DNA of 64,000 nt, taken from assembly GCF_001942305.1 (NCBI RefSeq), contig NZ_MKKE01000005.1, positions 1 to 64,000 of the forward strand, given 5' to 3'. Positions within the stretch are counted from its first letter, which is position 1, and every line of letters starts with the position of its first letter. The position numbers were made by a program, and so were the translations under genes. A model generated the notes under the pieces. It was not told where the DNA came from. It searched no databases and saw only the letters and a program-made list of their open reading frames with translations. This document shows, piece after piece, positions 8,439 through 19,055 of the stretch. Source of the DNA: Saccharomonospora sp. CUA-673. Its GTDB lineage: Bacteria > Actinomycetota > Actinomycetes > Mycobacteriales > Pseudonocardiaceae.

Positions 8439-9212
8439 CTAGCGGTCCAGCAGTTCGGACAGGAACGCCTCGACAGCGCCCCGGTATTGCTCCGGGGCGC
8501 TGTCGTGTATCACGTGGCCCGCGCCCTCCACGACGAGGTGCCGGCCGCCTGCGCGGCGGGCGAGTTCGGCCTGGCCGCCCGCGGGCATGAACGTGTTGCC
8601 TGCCTCGAGTACGAGCAGCGGGCACGCAACCTTGTCTACATAGGACCGATAGTCGCGGCGGCCCCATTCGGCGGCGATGACGTAGAGGTCCTCGAGGTCG
8701 GCGGTGAGGCGGTAGCCGTCGTCGTGTTCGGTGAAACATTCGACGAAGTAGTCGCCGGTGTCGCCGAAGAACTCGCGCACGTGCGCGAGCGAGGTGAACG
8801 GCACGGGCCAGGAATCGAAGTGCGCGCGCCATGCGTCGACGGTGCGTCCGCGTTGGTCGGGTGCGATGTCCTCGGTGACGATGCCGCGCACCAGGTCCGG
8901 CCGCGTGGCCGCCAGGACGATGGCGTGCAGTCCTCCCATGGAGTGTCCGATCACGACGGCAGGACCCTCGTCGAGACGTTCGACGAACTCGGCCACGTCG
9001 GCGGCGAAGTCCTCGGTGGACACCGGAACGTCGCGCGGCGACGGGTGTGGCGACCGGCCGTGCGCGCGGGCGTCCAGACCCACGACGTGCCCGTAGGCGC
9101 TCAGGTGGCGCGCCACGCGCCACCATGTGGTGGCACGACCCATGAGTCCGTGCAGCAACACGATCGGCGGCCCCGATCCGCCGAAGTCGACAACGCCGTC
9201 CGCGTGTCCCAT
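8439..9212 (-). CDS. alpha/beta hydrolase
   Basis: Cytoplasmic alpha/beta-hydrolase of 257 residues. The oxyanion-hole region VLLHGLMG, nucleophile Ser in GHSMGG (residue 91), acid Asp probably in the VLEAGNTF region, and catalytic His in GAGHVIHDS near the C-terminus are all visible. Substrate unknown; esters or lactones are possible. It occupies the place of Rv3591c next to mhuD in M. tuberculosis, although here an island separates the two. A GGAGGAGG site lies ahead of the start, and spacing favours ATG 9212 over GTG 9215. It is convergent with the amidase, 4 bases apart. Confidence 0.82.
   Translation of the reverse strand: MGHADGVVDFGGSGPPIVLLHGLMGRATTWWRVARHLSAYGHVVGLDARAHGRSPHPSPRDVPVSTEDFAADVAEFVERLDEGPAVVIGHSMGGLHAIVLAATRPDLVRGIVTEDIAPDQRGRTVDAWRAHFDSWPVPFTSLAHVREFFGDTGDYFVECFTEHDDGYRLTADLEDLYVIAAEWGRRDYRSYVDKVACPLLVLEAGNTFMPAGGQAELARRAGGRHLVVEGAGHVIHDSAPEQYRGAVEAFLSELLDR
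8471..8505. terminator. hairpin at the convergent amidase/hydrolase junction
   Basis: A perfect 14-base inverted repeat (CGACAGCGCCCCGG ... CCGGGGCGCTGTCG) with a 7-base loop lies inside the last codons of the hydrolase gene, 37 bases past the amidase stop. It could end amidase transcription, but it has no U-tract on the plus strand. Confidence 0.45.
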
Positions 9213-9315
9213 CACGCACCTCCTCCGACCAACCCTACGGTTCCCTCCGCCGGGGGATTCTCACCTGTTATCGTCCCGCCACGTTAGGTGCAACCCAACG
9301 GGTTCGGGGGGCGGG

Positions 9316-9654
9316 ATGCCGGATTTCACGGTGGATGTCGGCGGTCTGGAAGCGCTGCAGAAGAACTTGACGAGAGTCAAGGAGAACATCGACGGCGCGA
9401 CGAAGCGACTGGACGGACTGCGACCGGATTCGGTCGGTTCGGACGAGCTCGACGAGGCGTGCGGTGACTTCCGGGACTCCTGGAAGGAAGGTCTCGAGAA
9501 GCTCGAGGAGGCCGTCGAGGAGGTCGACGAGGGCCTCGGCCAGGCGGTGAAGGGCTACCGGGATGTCGAGGAAGGCATCCGCGATTCGCTGAAGGACATG
9601 CGCGACGGGGTCGACGACCTGAATCTGCAGGGGGCGACGCCGAGTGGCCGTTGA
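9316..9654 (+). CDS. WXG100-like type VII secretion protein
   Basis: Acidic helical protein of 112 residues, starting MPDFTVDVGGLEALQKNL. Two long helices are predicted, with a W in DSWKEGLEKLE near the turn and a YRDVE element (the Yxxx[D/E] export signal of type VII substrates) near the C-terminus. This fits a small ESX/WXG100-type partner. The stop overlaps the next gene by 11 bases, so the two are almost certainly co-translated. It opens a 4.6-kb accessory island between genes that are neighbours in mycobacteria. Family assignment is by architecture. Confidence 0.65.
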   Translation: MPDFTVDVGGLEALQKNLTRVKENIDGATKRLDGLRPDSVGSDELDEACGDFRDSWKEGLEKLEEAVEEVDEGLGQAVKGYRDVEEGIRDSLKDMRDGVDDLNLQGATPSGR

Positions 9655-10785
9655 TCAGTATCCGTGCATCGGCTACGACCCGGCGCGCGGCAACGTGGCG
9701 ACGCTCGAGCAGCTCGCGAAGGAGCTGACCGAGACCGCGGAGTACGCCGGTGAGGCCCGCGAGGCGCTCGCGTCGGTCAAGCGGAACGAGGACATCTGGA
9801 ACGGCCCGGCGGCGGCGAAGTTCGCGGAGAACATCGAGGACCTGCCGGGATATCTGGGCGACGCCGACGAGTCGATGCGCAAGGCGGGCGCGGCGCTGGA
9901 ACAGTGGTCCGGCGACCTGAGCCGCCTCAAGGAGCGCGCCCAGCGGATCGAGGCGGAGCTTCGCGAGGCGCTCGAGAAGGAGCGGCAGGCCCAGGCCGAG
10001 GCCCAGCACGCGAATCAGCAGGCCGTGCAGGCCGCAAGCCACTTCGGCGAGGGCGGCGGGTCGATGGAGTCGGCCCAACGTGCGTCGCAGGCGGCGAAGG
10101 ACGCCACGGCCGCGGTCGAGGAACTCCGCAGGCGAGCCGAAGCCCTCCGCGACCGCTGGGAGGACCTGTCGGGCGAATGCGCGAAGGCCCTCCGCGAGGC
10201 CGCCGACCACGCCCCGGAGAAGGGCTTCTGGGAAGGCATCGGCGACATGATCGCCGGCTCGCTGGAGACCATCGCCGACATCGCCGGCATCGTGTCCGCG
10301 ATCGCGGGAGTCCTCTCCTTCGTACCAGGGTTGAACGCCATCGCCGCACCGGTGGCCATCATCTCGGGCGCGTCGCACTGGGTGCCCGACTGGCCGACAA
10401 CACAGTCAACGACAAGTGGTCGACCGCCGGCGGGATCGCCGGCGCGTTCGCCGACGGGCTTGGCGTCATTCCCGGTGTCAACGCTATTGCGAAGGGTGCC
10501 AAGGCCCTGGACGGAGCCAGTGGGATCGTGGCCAACGCCGGAAACTTCTTCGGTGCAGCACGGGGCGAGATGGCAAAAGGCAGCGAGATTCTCACTGCGG
10601 CCACGAAACAGCTTCCAGAAATGACCGACAAAGCGGCAAGTTTGGCAGCAAAGACTTACGAGGGAGCAGCGACCGCGCTCGTGCAAACACCCGCCATCGA
10701 CAAAGCAACCGGAGGAGAGGAAAAGACAGCCCACAACGTAGGAGCGGGCGGGTCTATCATCCTCGGATTCCTGACAGCTAGGTAG
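9644..10785 (+). CDS. large type VII secretion substrate-like protein, apparent frameshift
   Basis: Corrected length about 380 residues. The N-terminal 190 residues are helical and coiled-coil-like with a WxG motif (DIWNGPAA, near residue 46) and long Arg/Glu heptads (LKERAQRIEAELREALEKER), as in type VII (LXG/WXG) substrates. A Gly/Ala/Ile-rich hydrophobic segment follows (IADIAGIVSAIAGVLSF, PGLNAIAAPVAII), then a second small-residue-rich region (AGAFADGLGVIPGVNAIAKGA). The frame breaks near 10385 and one inserted base rejoins it. The hydrophobic middle resembles secreted effectors that act on membranes, but no enzymatic domain is recognised. GTG 9644 overlaps the preceding gene. Confidence 0.6.
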
Positions 10786-10791
10786 AGTCTC

Positions 10792-11445
10792 ATGAGCATT
10801 ACAGAAACCCTGTCGAAGACTCCGGGCAAGATTCCAATCTGGTTCTCAGTTCCGGCCGAGTTCATACAGATCGACCCCACGGAGTCACTGGAAGACAGGG
10901 TGGCCAGACTTGCCAGCGACATAAGCATGACCCCGGGGTTGAACCCCCAGCAGCAAGCCGATCTCATCTTTGCGCAGGAGGCGCTCTATCGGGACCTGGC
11001 CAAGACAGGGGCCATCTACGCAGCCCATTGCGTCGCATCATCGGAACACAACCAAGGACTGGTCAGCGCGCTGTTCACGGTCATAATTCAAGATCTACCC
11101 CAGTCTCACGGACACTCTCTGGAGCAGATCGCGCGCGGACTTCGGGAACCGGGCTCCCCAGTAGAGGTTCTTACTTCAACCTACCCAGCCGGGCTGGCAA
11201 TCGCACACGGTCGAGAGCTTTCCGTCAAATTCAACGGGCAGCACCAAACCATGCGGAGCGCCGACATCATGTTTATGATGCCAACCCAGGACCAACTTGC
11301 CATCTTCAGCATATCTACATCGAACATCGCGGACTGGGACAGCTTCATGTCCATCCTTGACGGCATCGCGATGACCGTTTCATTTTCTCCACCCAACGAG
11401 AGCGCATCGAGCATAGGCAGCATCCTAAGCGGAGGGGTACTTTGA
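10792..11445 (+). CDS. hypothetical protein in low-GC segment
   Basis: Not recognised. Soluble protein of 217 residues, MSITETLSKTPGKIPIWFSVPAEFIQIDP at the start in outline, without a signal peptide or membrane helix; the C-terminal third (DQLAIFSISTSN, LDGIAMTVSFSPP) looks like a mixed alpha/beta fold. It starts 7 bases after the type VII-like gene and overlaps the next gene by 4 bases (ATGA-type), so it belongs to the same transcript. Base composition is clearly lower in G+C than the surrounding genes (two hand-counted 60-base lines give about 52-55%), which suggests recent acquisition. A chaperone or immunity role for the upstream secreted protein would fit the position but is a guess. 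Confidence 0.6.
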   Translation: MSITETLSKTPGKIPIWFSVPAEFIQIDPTESLEDRVARLASDISMTPGLNPQQQADLIFAQEALYRDLAKTGAIYAAHCVASSEHNQGLVSALFTVIIQDLPQSHGHSLEQIARGLREPGSPVEVLTSTYPAGLAIAHGRELSVKFNGQHQTMRSADIMFMMPTQDQLAIFSISTSNIADWDSFMSILDGIAMTVSFSPPNESASSIGSILSGGVL

Positions 11446-11729
11446 TGGTCTACCTCGTTTCCATGCTGATTGCTCTCCTGATCGCACTCTGGATCCTCGC
11501 CAGCCGGACGAAGGCCCGACGACAGAATGTCGAGCAGGGGATCGAGTACGTCCGCAAACGACTGGACGGTTGGACGACGCCCAATGTCCGGCTCTTCGAG
11601 GCATGGCCCTTGACCGACGTTCAGATCATCGAGGTGGCCCGCAAGGAAGGCTACTCGTACCGAGGCGAGGGCGGCGAAGGCTTCGGCTACACCTCGTTGG
11701 ATTTCGTAAAGGACAACCCCCATGTCTGA
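11442..11729 (+). CDS. small single-pass membrane protein, copy 1 of duplicated pair
   Basis: Protein of 95 residues with an N-terminal membrane helix (LVSMLIALLIALWILAS) followed by a basic stretch and a small soluble domain containing LTDVQIIEVARKEGYSY. The same motif, LSSEQIKDMAANRGFTL, is in the gene at 12700, and related segments occur twice in each of the two large neighbours. It overlaps the previous gene by 4 bases and the next by 8, indicating one operon. Function unknown. Confidence 0.6.
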   Translation: MMVYLVSMLIALLIALWILASRTKARRQNVEQGIEYVRKRLDGWTTPNVRLFEAWPLTDVQIIEVARKEGYSYRGEGGEGFGYTSLDFVKDNPHV

Positions 11730-12669
11730 GGACCTCATCGAAACCATCACCGTGGTTCTCGGCTATGTCCTACTGGCGCTCCTGCCGTTCTGCGTCGTCC
11801 CCACTCTGATGGGCCTGCGCATCGGCACCGGGAAACGCAAGAAGACCGCGCCGAAGCAGGCCTCGGCGTTCGAGGAGCGTCTTCGCAACCACACGGGGCG
11901 GTCGACGATGACCGTCGACTGGATGGACTACGAATACCTGTCCCAACCCGCAATCCGGGACCTCGCCGCGGTGTGGGGGTGGAGGCTCCGGTCGGACGAA
12001 CCGTCCGGGCGTCAATGGCTTCTGCACTTCGCCTACGAACCCGACACCCCCTACGAAGGCCCCGCCGCGCGGCTGGCGGCCGAGCTCGCCGACGCCGACA
12101 TCGACGCCGACGGCGTGTACCTCCTCGATCCCACCCGCTACAGCGCGCTGCCCGACGAGGAACGCGACCGCATCATCGCCGCCGCAGGGTGGCAACGCTC
12201 CCCTCGCGCCGCCGTCAGCATCCTCTCCCTCACCAAGGAGGGCACCCTGGTCAACAACGGGCTCAGCGGTATCGACCTCGGCGGCGTCCCGGCCTCGGAG
12301 CTCCAGCAGCACCCGGGCGTCGCCGAGCGCGCAAAGGCATTCGAGGCGCAGCACGGTTTCGACCCACTGGCCCCCGCCGCGCTCAACCACCTGCGGACGC
12401 GCGGCAAGTACTGGCTCAAGTGGTATCTCCCACTGGCCGCGCTGTGCGGACTGTTGTGGTTCCTCGGCGTCTTCCCGCTCTTCATCGGACTGGAGGACGG
12501 CACCGACTCCGAGGTGTTCCAGGTCGGAGCCTGGATGATGCTCGCCGGTACCGCCTTCGCACTGGCCGCCGCCTTCGTCAGCATCCTCAAACGACGCGAG
12601 ATCGGCGCCCACTTCAAGGAAATCCAGCGGATGCGCCGGGTCTACCGACGCTCGACGACATCCAACTGA
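11722..12669 (+). CDS. membrane protein of unknown function, copy 1 of duplicated pair
   Basis: Protein of 315 residues: an N-terminal membrane helix (VVLGYVLLALLPFCVVPTLM), a soluble middle part, and two helices near the C-terminus (YLPLAALCGLLWFLGVFPLF and MMLAGTAFALAAAFVSIL). The middle has a DWMDYEYLSQPAIRDLAAVW region, PDTPYEGPAARLAAELA, and a second motif (ERDRIIAAAGWQR). The paralogue at 12995 shares the same layout and residues. No known domain is recognised. Confidence 0.6.
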   Translation: MSEDLIETITVVLGYVLLALLPFCVVPTLMGLRIGTGKRKKTAPKQASAFEERLRNHTGRSTMTVDWMDYEYLSQPAIRDLAAVWGWRLRSDEPSGRQWLLHFAYEPDTPYEGPAARLAAELADADIDADGVYLLDPTRYSALPDEERDRIIAAAGWQRSPRAAVSILSLTKEGTLVNNGLSGIDLGGVPASELQQHPGVAERAKAFEAQHGFDPLAPAALNHLRTRGKYWLKWYLPLAALCGLLWFLGVFPLFIGLEDGTDSEVFQVGAWMMLAGTAFALAAAFVSILKRREIGAHFKEIQRMRRVYRRSTTSN

Positions 12670-12699
12670 CATCGGCAGTCTGCTGCCAGGAGACTTCTC

Positions 12700-13002
12700 A
12701 TGGAATACGTCGCGTTTCTGATGGTGTTCGTGTCGTCCCTGCTGCTGGTGGTGTCCCGGGTGAGGCAGCGGTTCCAGAGCCTCGAGCGGGCCAGGGACCG
12801 CGTGGCGAAGGAGCTTGACGAGACAAAGCCGGGGTTTCACGCGGCGATCTCGATTCCCGCCGTCCACCCGTTGAGCTCGGAGCAGATCAAGGACATGGCC
12901 GCGAACCGCGGGTTCACCCTCAAGAAGGCAAATGCAGGCGGCAGCACCATCGCCACCTACATGCATTTCACCCGAATCAACGAGCAGGGAACCCATGGCT
13001 GA
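12700..13002 (+). CDS. small single-pass membrane protein, copy 2 of duplicated pair
   Basis: Protein of 100 residues, paralogous to the one at 11442: N-terminal helix (VAFLMVFVSSLLLVVSRV), basic linker, and the shared LSSEQIKDMAANRGFTLKK motif. A GGAGA stretch (12689-12693) precedes the ATG by 6 bases. Its stop overlaps the next gene by 8 bases, exactly as in copy 1, so the two-gene unit was duplicated as a block. Confidence 0.6.
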   Translation: MEYVAFLMVFVSSLLLVVSRVRQRFQSLERARDRVAKELDETKPGFHAAISIPAVHPLSSEQIKDMAANRGFTLKKANAGGSTIATYMHFTRINEQGTHG

Positions 13003-13933
13003 TGTAGTGCAACCCCTGGTCCCGATCCTGGGACCGCTGACGCTGGTCTTCGTCTTCGTCGGTGGTGTCCCAGCCCTCTTCGGTATCCGGAACGGATACG
13101 TGGGGTCGGCGCGTCGTCGGCGCCAGAAGCAGGAAGGCGCCCTCGAACAGCTGCTGCGGACCCACTCGGGCGGCGCCCTGCCCATCGACTGGATGCACTT
13201 CGCGGACCTTCCGAAGCAGCACATCCAGGACGTCCTCGCGCCGACCGGCTGGCGCTACTCGCACGAGGACATCAGCAACGGGGAATGGTGGCTCGTGTTC
13301 ACCTACTCGCCCCACACGCCGTACACGGGCCCGGCCGAACGCCTCATCCGGGAACTGGCGGCCGCCGACGGTGACACGTACAAGATGGACGCTTTCCGCT
13401 ACGGAGCCCTCGGCGCCGACGAGTTTCGCCGCATCGTCCAGGAAGCAGGCTGGCGTCCGGGTTTCCGCATTACCGACGAGACGCCTCTCAAGAGGGACCT
13501 CGAGCTCACCGAGATGCCCCGGAATCCCGCCTTGGCGCCGCTTGTCAACGAGTACTACAACAAGCACGGTTACAGCCCGCTCGATCCCGAGCGGATCCTG
13601 CACATGCGTGCCCGGCAGCAGCATTGGGGCAGGAAGTCCACCGGCTGCCTGGGGATCCTGGCCTGCCTGGCCTGCCTCGTCCTCGGCCCACTGATCCTCG
13701 CCCTCAGCATGTCGGACCTCGCCCGCGACAGCGCCGAGGTGATCACGTTCTGGGTCGGCAGTGGCATCACCGCGATCGCGGTCGCCCTCATCGGCTACGA
13801 GATCTGGATCAGCTACGTCCAGAGGGGTCGGGACATCGGCCCCCACGAGAAGATCCTCAAGGAGCTCACCAAGCTCCACAAGGAGACCCGTCGCGGCTCC
13901 GGGGTGGCTGATCCGTCACGACAGGGGCGGTGA
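12995..13933 (+). CDS. membrane protein of unknown function, copy 2 of duplicated pair
   Basis: Protein of 312 residues and paralogue of the gene at 11722: N-terminal helix (PILGPLTLVFVFVGGVPALF), middle part with LPIDWMHFADLPKQHIQDVL, HTPYTGPAERLIRELAAADG and EFRRIVQEAGWRP, and two C-terminal helices (LGILACLACLVLGPLILAL and FWVGSGITAIAVALIGYEIW). ATG 12995 is chosen because it reproduces the 8-base overlap seen in copy 1. Last gene of the island; 19 bases separate it from mhuD. Confidence 0.6.
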   Translation: MADVVQPLVPILGPLTLVFVFVGGVPALFGIRNGYVGSARRRRQKQEGALEQLLRTHSGGALPIDWMHFADLPKQHIQDVLAPTGWRYSHEDISNGEWWLVFTYSPHTPYTGPAERLIRELAAADGDTYKMDAFRYGALGADEFRRIVQEAGWRPGFRITDETPLKRDLELTEMPRNPALAPLVNEYYNKHGYSPLDPERILHMRARQQHWGRKSTGCLGILACLACLVLGPLILALSMSDLARDSAEVITFWVGSGITAIAVALIGYEIWISYVQRGRDIGPHEKILKELTKLHKETRRGSGVADPSRQGR

Positions 13934-13952
13934 GGATCAGTACCCTCGGGGC

Positions 13953-14267
13953 ATGGCTGTTGTGAAGATCAACGCGATCGAGGTTCCCGAGGGTGCCGGC
14001 CCCGAGCTCGAGAAGCGGTTCGCCGCGCGGCTCCACGCCGTCGACGACCAGCCGGGGTTCCTCGGCTTCGAGCTGCTGCGCCCGGTGTCCGGCGACGACC
14101 GCTACTTCGTCTACACGAAGTGGGAGACCGAGGAGGACTTCCAGGCGTGGGCCAAGGGCCCGGCCAAGGAGGCCCACTCCGGCGAGCGCGCCAAGCCCGT
14201 GTCCAGCGGCGCGAACCTGCTGGAGTTCGAGGTCGTCCAGAGCTCGGTACCCGACAAGTCCGAGTGA
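13953..14267 (+). CDS. mhuD: haem-degrading monooxygenase MhuD
   Basis: Protein of 104 residues from the IsdG/antibiotic-biosynthesis-monooxygenase fold. It matches M. tuberculosis MhuD closely over its whole length (VVKINAIEVPEGAGPELEKR, GFLGFELLRPV). The three residues important in MhuD are at the same positions: Asn7, Trp66 and His75. The enzyme opens the haem ring and releases iron, giving mycobilin-type products in mycobacteria. The stop overlaps the following sirtuin start (GTGA), so they are coupled. Within the window it joins FhuF and an iron box as part of iron supply. Confidence 0.93.
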   Translation: MAVVKINAIEVPEGAGPELEKRFAARLHAVDDQPGFLGFELLRPVSGDDRYFVYTKWETEEDFQAWAKGPAKEAHSGERAKPVSSGANLLEFEVVQSSVPDKSE

Positions 14268-15102
14268 GCGCACCACCCGAGCTCGACGCGGCCCTCGACA
14301 CGGCCGCCGAGATCATCGACGGCGCCGACGCACTCCTCGTGTGCGCCGGCGCGGGATGGGCGTCGACTCCGGACTGCCCGACTTCCGCGGCGACGAAGGT
14401 TCTGGCGCGCCTACCCGCCGTACGCCCGGCTCGGCTTCAGCTTCGTCGACGTCGCCGACCCCGTGCACTTCGCCGACGACCCCGAACTCGCCTGGGGCTT
14501 CTACGGCCACCGCCTCGCGCTCTACCGCCGCACCACACCCCACGACGGCTTCGACACCCTCCGCCGCTGGGGCACGGCCAAACCCGGCGGCGTGCACGTG
14601 TTCACGTCCAACGTGGACGGACAGTTCCAGCGCGCAGGGTTCACCGACGTCGCCGAGGTCCACGGCTCCATCCACCACCTGCAATGCCTCGCAGGCTGCG
14701 GCTCCGGCATCTGGCCCGCCGACGGCATCGACGTCACCGTCGACACCGACACCATGCGCGCCGTCCCACCCCTGCCGACCTGCGGCGACTGCGGCAGCCT
14801 CGCCCGGCCCAACATCCTCATGTTCGGCGACTTCGACTGGCTCGGCGACCGTTCCCAACAACAACTCGACGCGCTCCGCGAATGGCGCCGCGACGCCGGG
14901 CACATCGCCGTCGTCGAACTCGCGCGGGCATGGCCATCCCCACCGTGCGCAGGCAGGCCGAACTCGCCAGCGCCCCCACCGGCTCGCTCATCCGCATCAA
15001 CCCCCGCGAACCCACGTCCGCCACGGACGCGGCGTACCCCTCGCCCTCGGCGCTCTCGACGCGCTCAACCGCATCCGGGAACGCCTCGAGGGCCAACACT
15101 GA
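14264..15102 (+). CDS. Sir2-family NAD-dependent deacetylase, four apparent frameshifts
   Basis: Sirtuin of about 280 residues if four single-base gaps (near 14357, 14400, 14927 and 15011) are restored. Pieces seen in successive frames: NAD-binding GAG then MGVDSGLPDFRGDEG, FTSNVDGQF, catalytic His in EVHGSIHHLQC, zinc Cys pairs (LQC-x3-C and CGDCG), and C-terminal IRINPRE with an RLEGQH end. Sirtuins remove acyl groups from lysines using NAD+. Four breaks in 840 bases is the densest cluster in the window besides the LuxR gene; each is one base, mostly next to a G or C run. It may be a real pseudogene or poor consensus. It starts inside the mhuD stop. Confidence 0.75.
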
Positions 15103-15112
15103 GGAGACCGCG

Positions 15113-15916
15113 ATGACCATCCTGGTCACCGGAGCCACCGGCAACATCGGCCGCAGAACCGTCGACCAACTCCTGCGCCGCGGAGCCACCGACATCCGCG
15201 CACTCACCAACAACCCCACCAAAGCCGCACTCCCCGACGGCGTCGAGGTCGCCGAGGGCTACCTGCGCCGGCTCGACACCCTGCCCGCCGCGTTCCACGG
15301 TGTCACCCGCGTGTACCTCGCCCCCATCGAGGACGGCCTCGACGACGTGCTGCGCATCGCGCGCGACGCCGGCGTCGAACACGTCGTCGCCCTGACCGGC
15401 GAACCCGAATCGTGGTGGGGCGGCGTCACCCACACCGTCGAGAACTCCGGCATCCCCTGGACCCACCTGTGGCCCGGCGACTTCATGGAGAACGCCTTCA
15501 TGTGGGTCGACCAGATCCGGCGCACCGGCGAGGTCCACGAACCCCAACCCGACGCGGCCAGCGCACCCACCGCCATGGACGACATCGCAGCCGTCGCCGC
15601 CGTCGCGCTCCTGAACCCCGAACCCGGCGCCGCCTACTCGCTGACCGGACCCGACACCCTCACCCGCGCCGACCAGGTCGCCCACATTGCCACCGCCCTC
15701 GGCCGCGACCTGCGCTTCGTCGCCGCGTCACCGGCCGACACCATCGAACGGCTCCGCCCCACCATGGGCGAGAACGCCGAATGGTTCGTCCACAACGCAC
15801 TCGACTCGTTCGACACCGACCTCAACCAGCACAACACCAAGGTCGAAGAGATCACCGGCGAACCCGCCACCACGTTCGCCGACTGGGCCCACGCCAACGT
15901 CGACGCCTTCCGCTGA
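15113..15916 (+). CDS. NmrA-like NAD(P)-binding oxidoreductase
   Basis: Atypical short-chain dehydrogenase of 267 residues with the N-terminal Rossmann motif LVTGATGNIGRR and the NmrA-type layout: VYLAPIEDGL, VEHVVALTG, then IPWTHLWPGDFMEN and AMDDIAAVAAVAL. Members bind NAD(P)H, and many act as redox-sensing or quinone-reducing proteins. The classical YxxxK pair is absent, so catalysis is uncertain. It follows the sirtuin by 10 bases and is followed by a short tandem repeat array and a bidirectional terminator facing clpC. Confidence 0.8.
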   Translation: MTILVTGATGNIGRRTVDQLLRRGATDIRALTNNPTKAALPDGVEVAEGYLRRLDTLPAAFHGVTRVYLAPIEDGLDDVLRIARDAGVEHVVALTGEPESWWGGVTHTVENSGIPWTHLWPGDFMENAFMWVDQIRRTGEVHEPQPDAASAPTAMDDIAAVAAVALLNPEPGAAYSLTGPDTLTRADQVAHIATALGRDLRFVAASPADTIERLRPTMGENAEWFVHNALDSFDTDLNQHNTKVEEITGEPATTFADWAHANVDAFR

Positions 15917-15924
15917 CCACGAAA

Positions 15925-16000
15925 CGCCAACACGGCGACGCGGAGTGCTGACACGCCCGCGCGAGGTGCTGACACGGCGACGTGGGGTGCTGACACGGCG
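15925..16000 (+). repeat. TGCTGACAC repeat family, copy 1
   Basis: Four imperfect units of about 19-20 bases: CGCCAACACGGCGACGCGG, then three units built on TGCTGACAC followed by GGCGACGTGG or GCCCGCGCG. The same arrangement, including the leading CGCCAACAC unit, recurs at 30838-30919, and a shorter inverted copy lies at 29796-29826. It is intergenic, right after the NmrA-like gene. Confidence 0.8.
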
Positions 16001-16012
16001 GACCACATGACA

Positions 16013-16049
16013 AAGGAGCGGCGGGCACCTTTGGTGCCCGCCGCTCCTT
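16013..16049. terminator. bidirectional terminator between the NmrA-like gene and clpC
   Basis: Perfect 17-base stem (AAGGAGCGGCGGGCACC and its complement) with a TTT loop, placed between two convergent genes. It should stop both transcripts. Confidence 0.85.
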
Positions 16050-16067
16050 CTTGTCGTGCTCTGGTGC

Positions 16068-18622
<2,555 letters not shown>

Positions 18623-19055
18623 TCCCACTCCCTCGACTGCTGCGCCGGCGGCCCGACTCACCGGTTCCTCATGGTGAGTTCGGCACCGTGAGACCACTCT
18701 AGTAGCCATGCGTGTCCGGTGGCCTACCGCTCACGTGAAACCGGCGGGTCCGGCTTCGGCGGAGTCGATCGGCATCTGTTTCGGGTTGTTGCTGGCTACG
18801 GCGTTGCCAGTGCCCGGTCCAACGAACACGAAGGCCGTTGTGATTCCCCACGGCCGGGCGTGTCCGCTTCGGGCGAACACCCACCGTCTCACCTCTCACC
18901 GCCGGTTTCCCACTCGACGGGCCGCCCGATTCCCACCTTCGGGTCCCCCGGGTGGCGCAATCCGGCACGGACAGTTTAGGTTAGGCACGCCTTACAGGGC
19001 ATGTGGCGGCTCGCGCCGTCGTGCCCGACGCCGTGTCCCACCGTTGGAGCAAGCC
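18623..19055. other. divergent promoter region clpC / fhuF-like gene
   Basis: 433 bases without a supported gene. It must hold the clpC promoter on the minus strand and the promoter of the FhuF-like gene on the plus strand. The only clear site is the iron box at 18976-18994. I did not find a convincing ClgR-type operator near clpC. Confidence 0.6.
18976..18994. promoter_or_regulatory. iron box (IdeR/DmdR1 operator)
   Basis: TTAGGTTAGGCACGCCTTA matches the actinobacterial DtxR-family box TTAGGTTAGGCTAACCTAA at the first 11 bases and most of the second half. It lies 62-80 bases before the FhuF-like start, so iron-repressed transcription of that gene is likely. Confidence 0.8.

Noticed and set aside
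18708..19055. Longer N-terminus for the FhuF-like protein
   Set aside because: The in-frame extension has no similarity, passes through the iron box, and GTG 19056 has its own ribosome-binding site.
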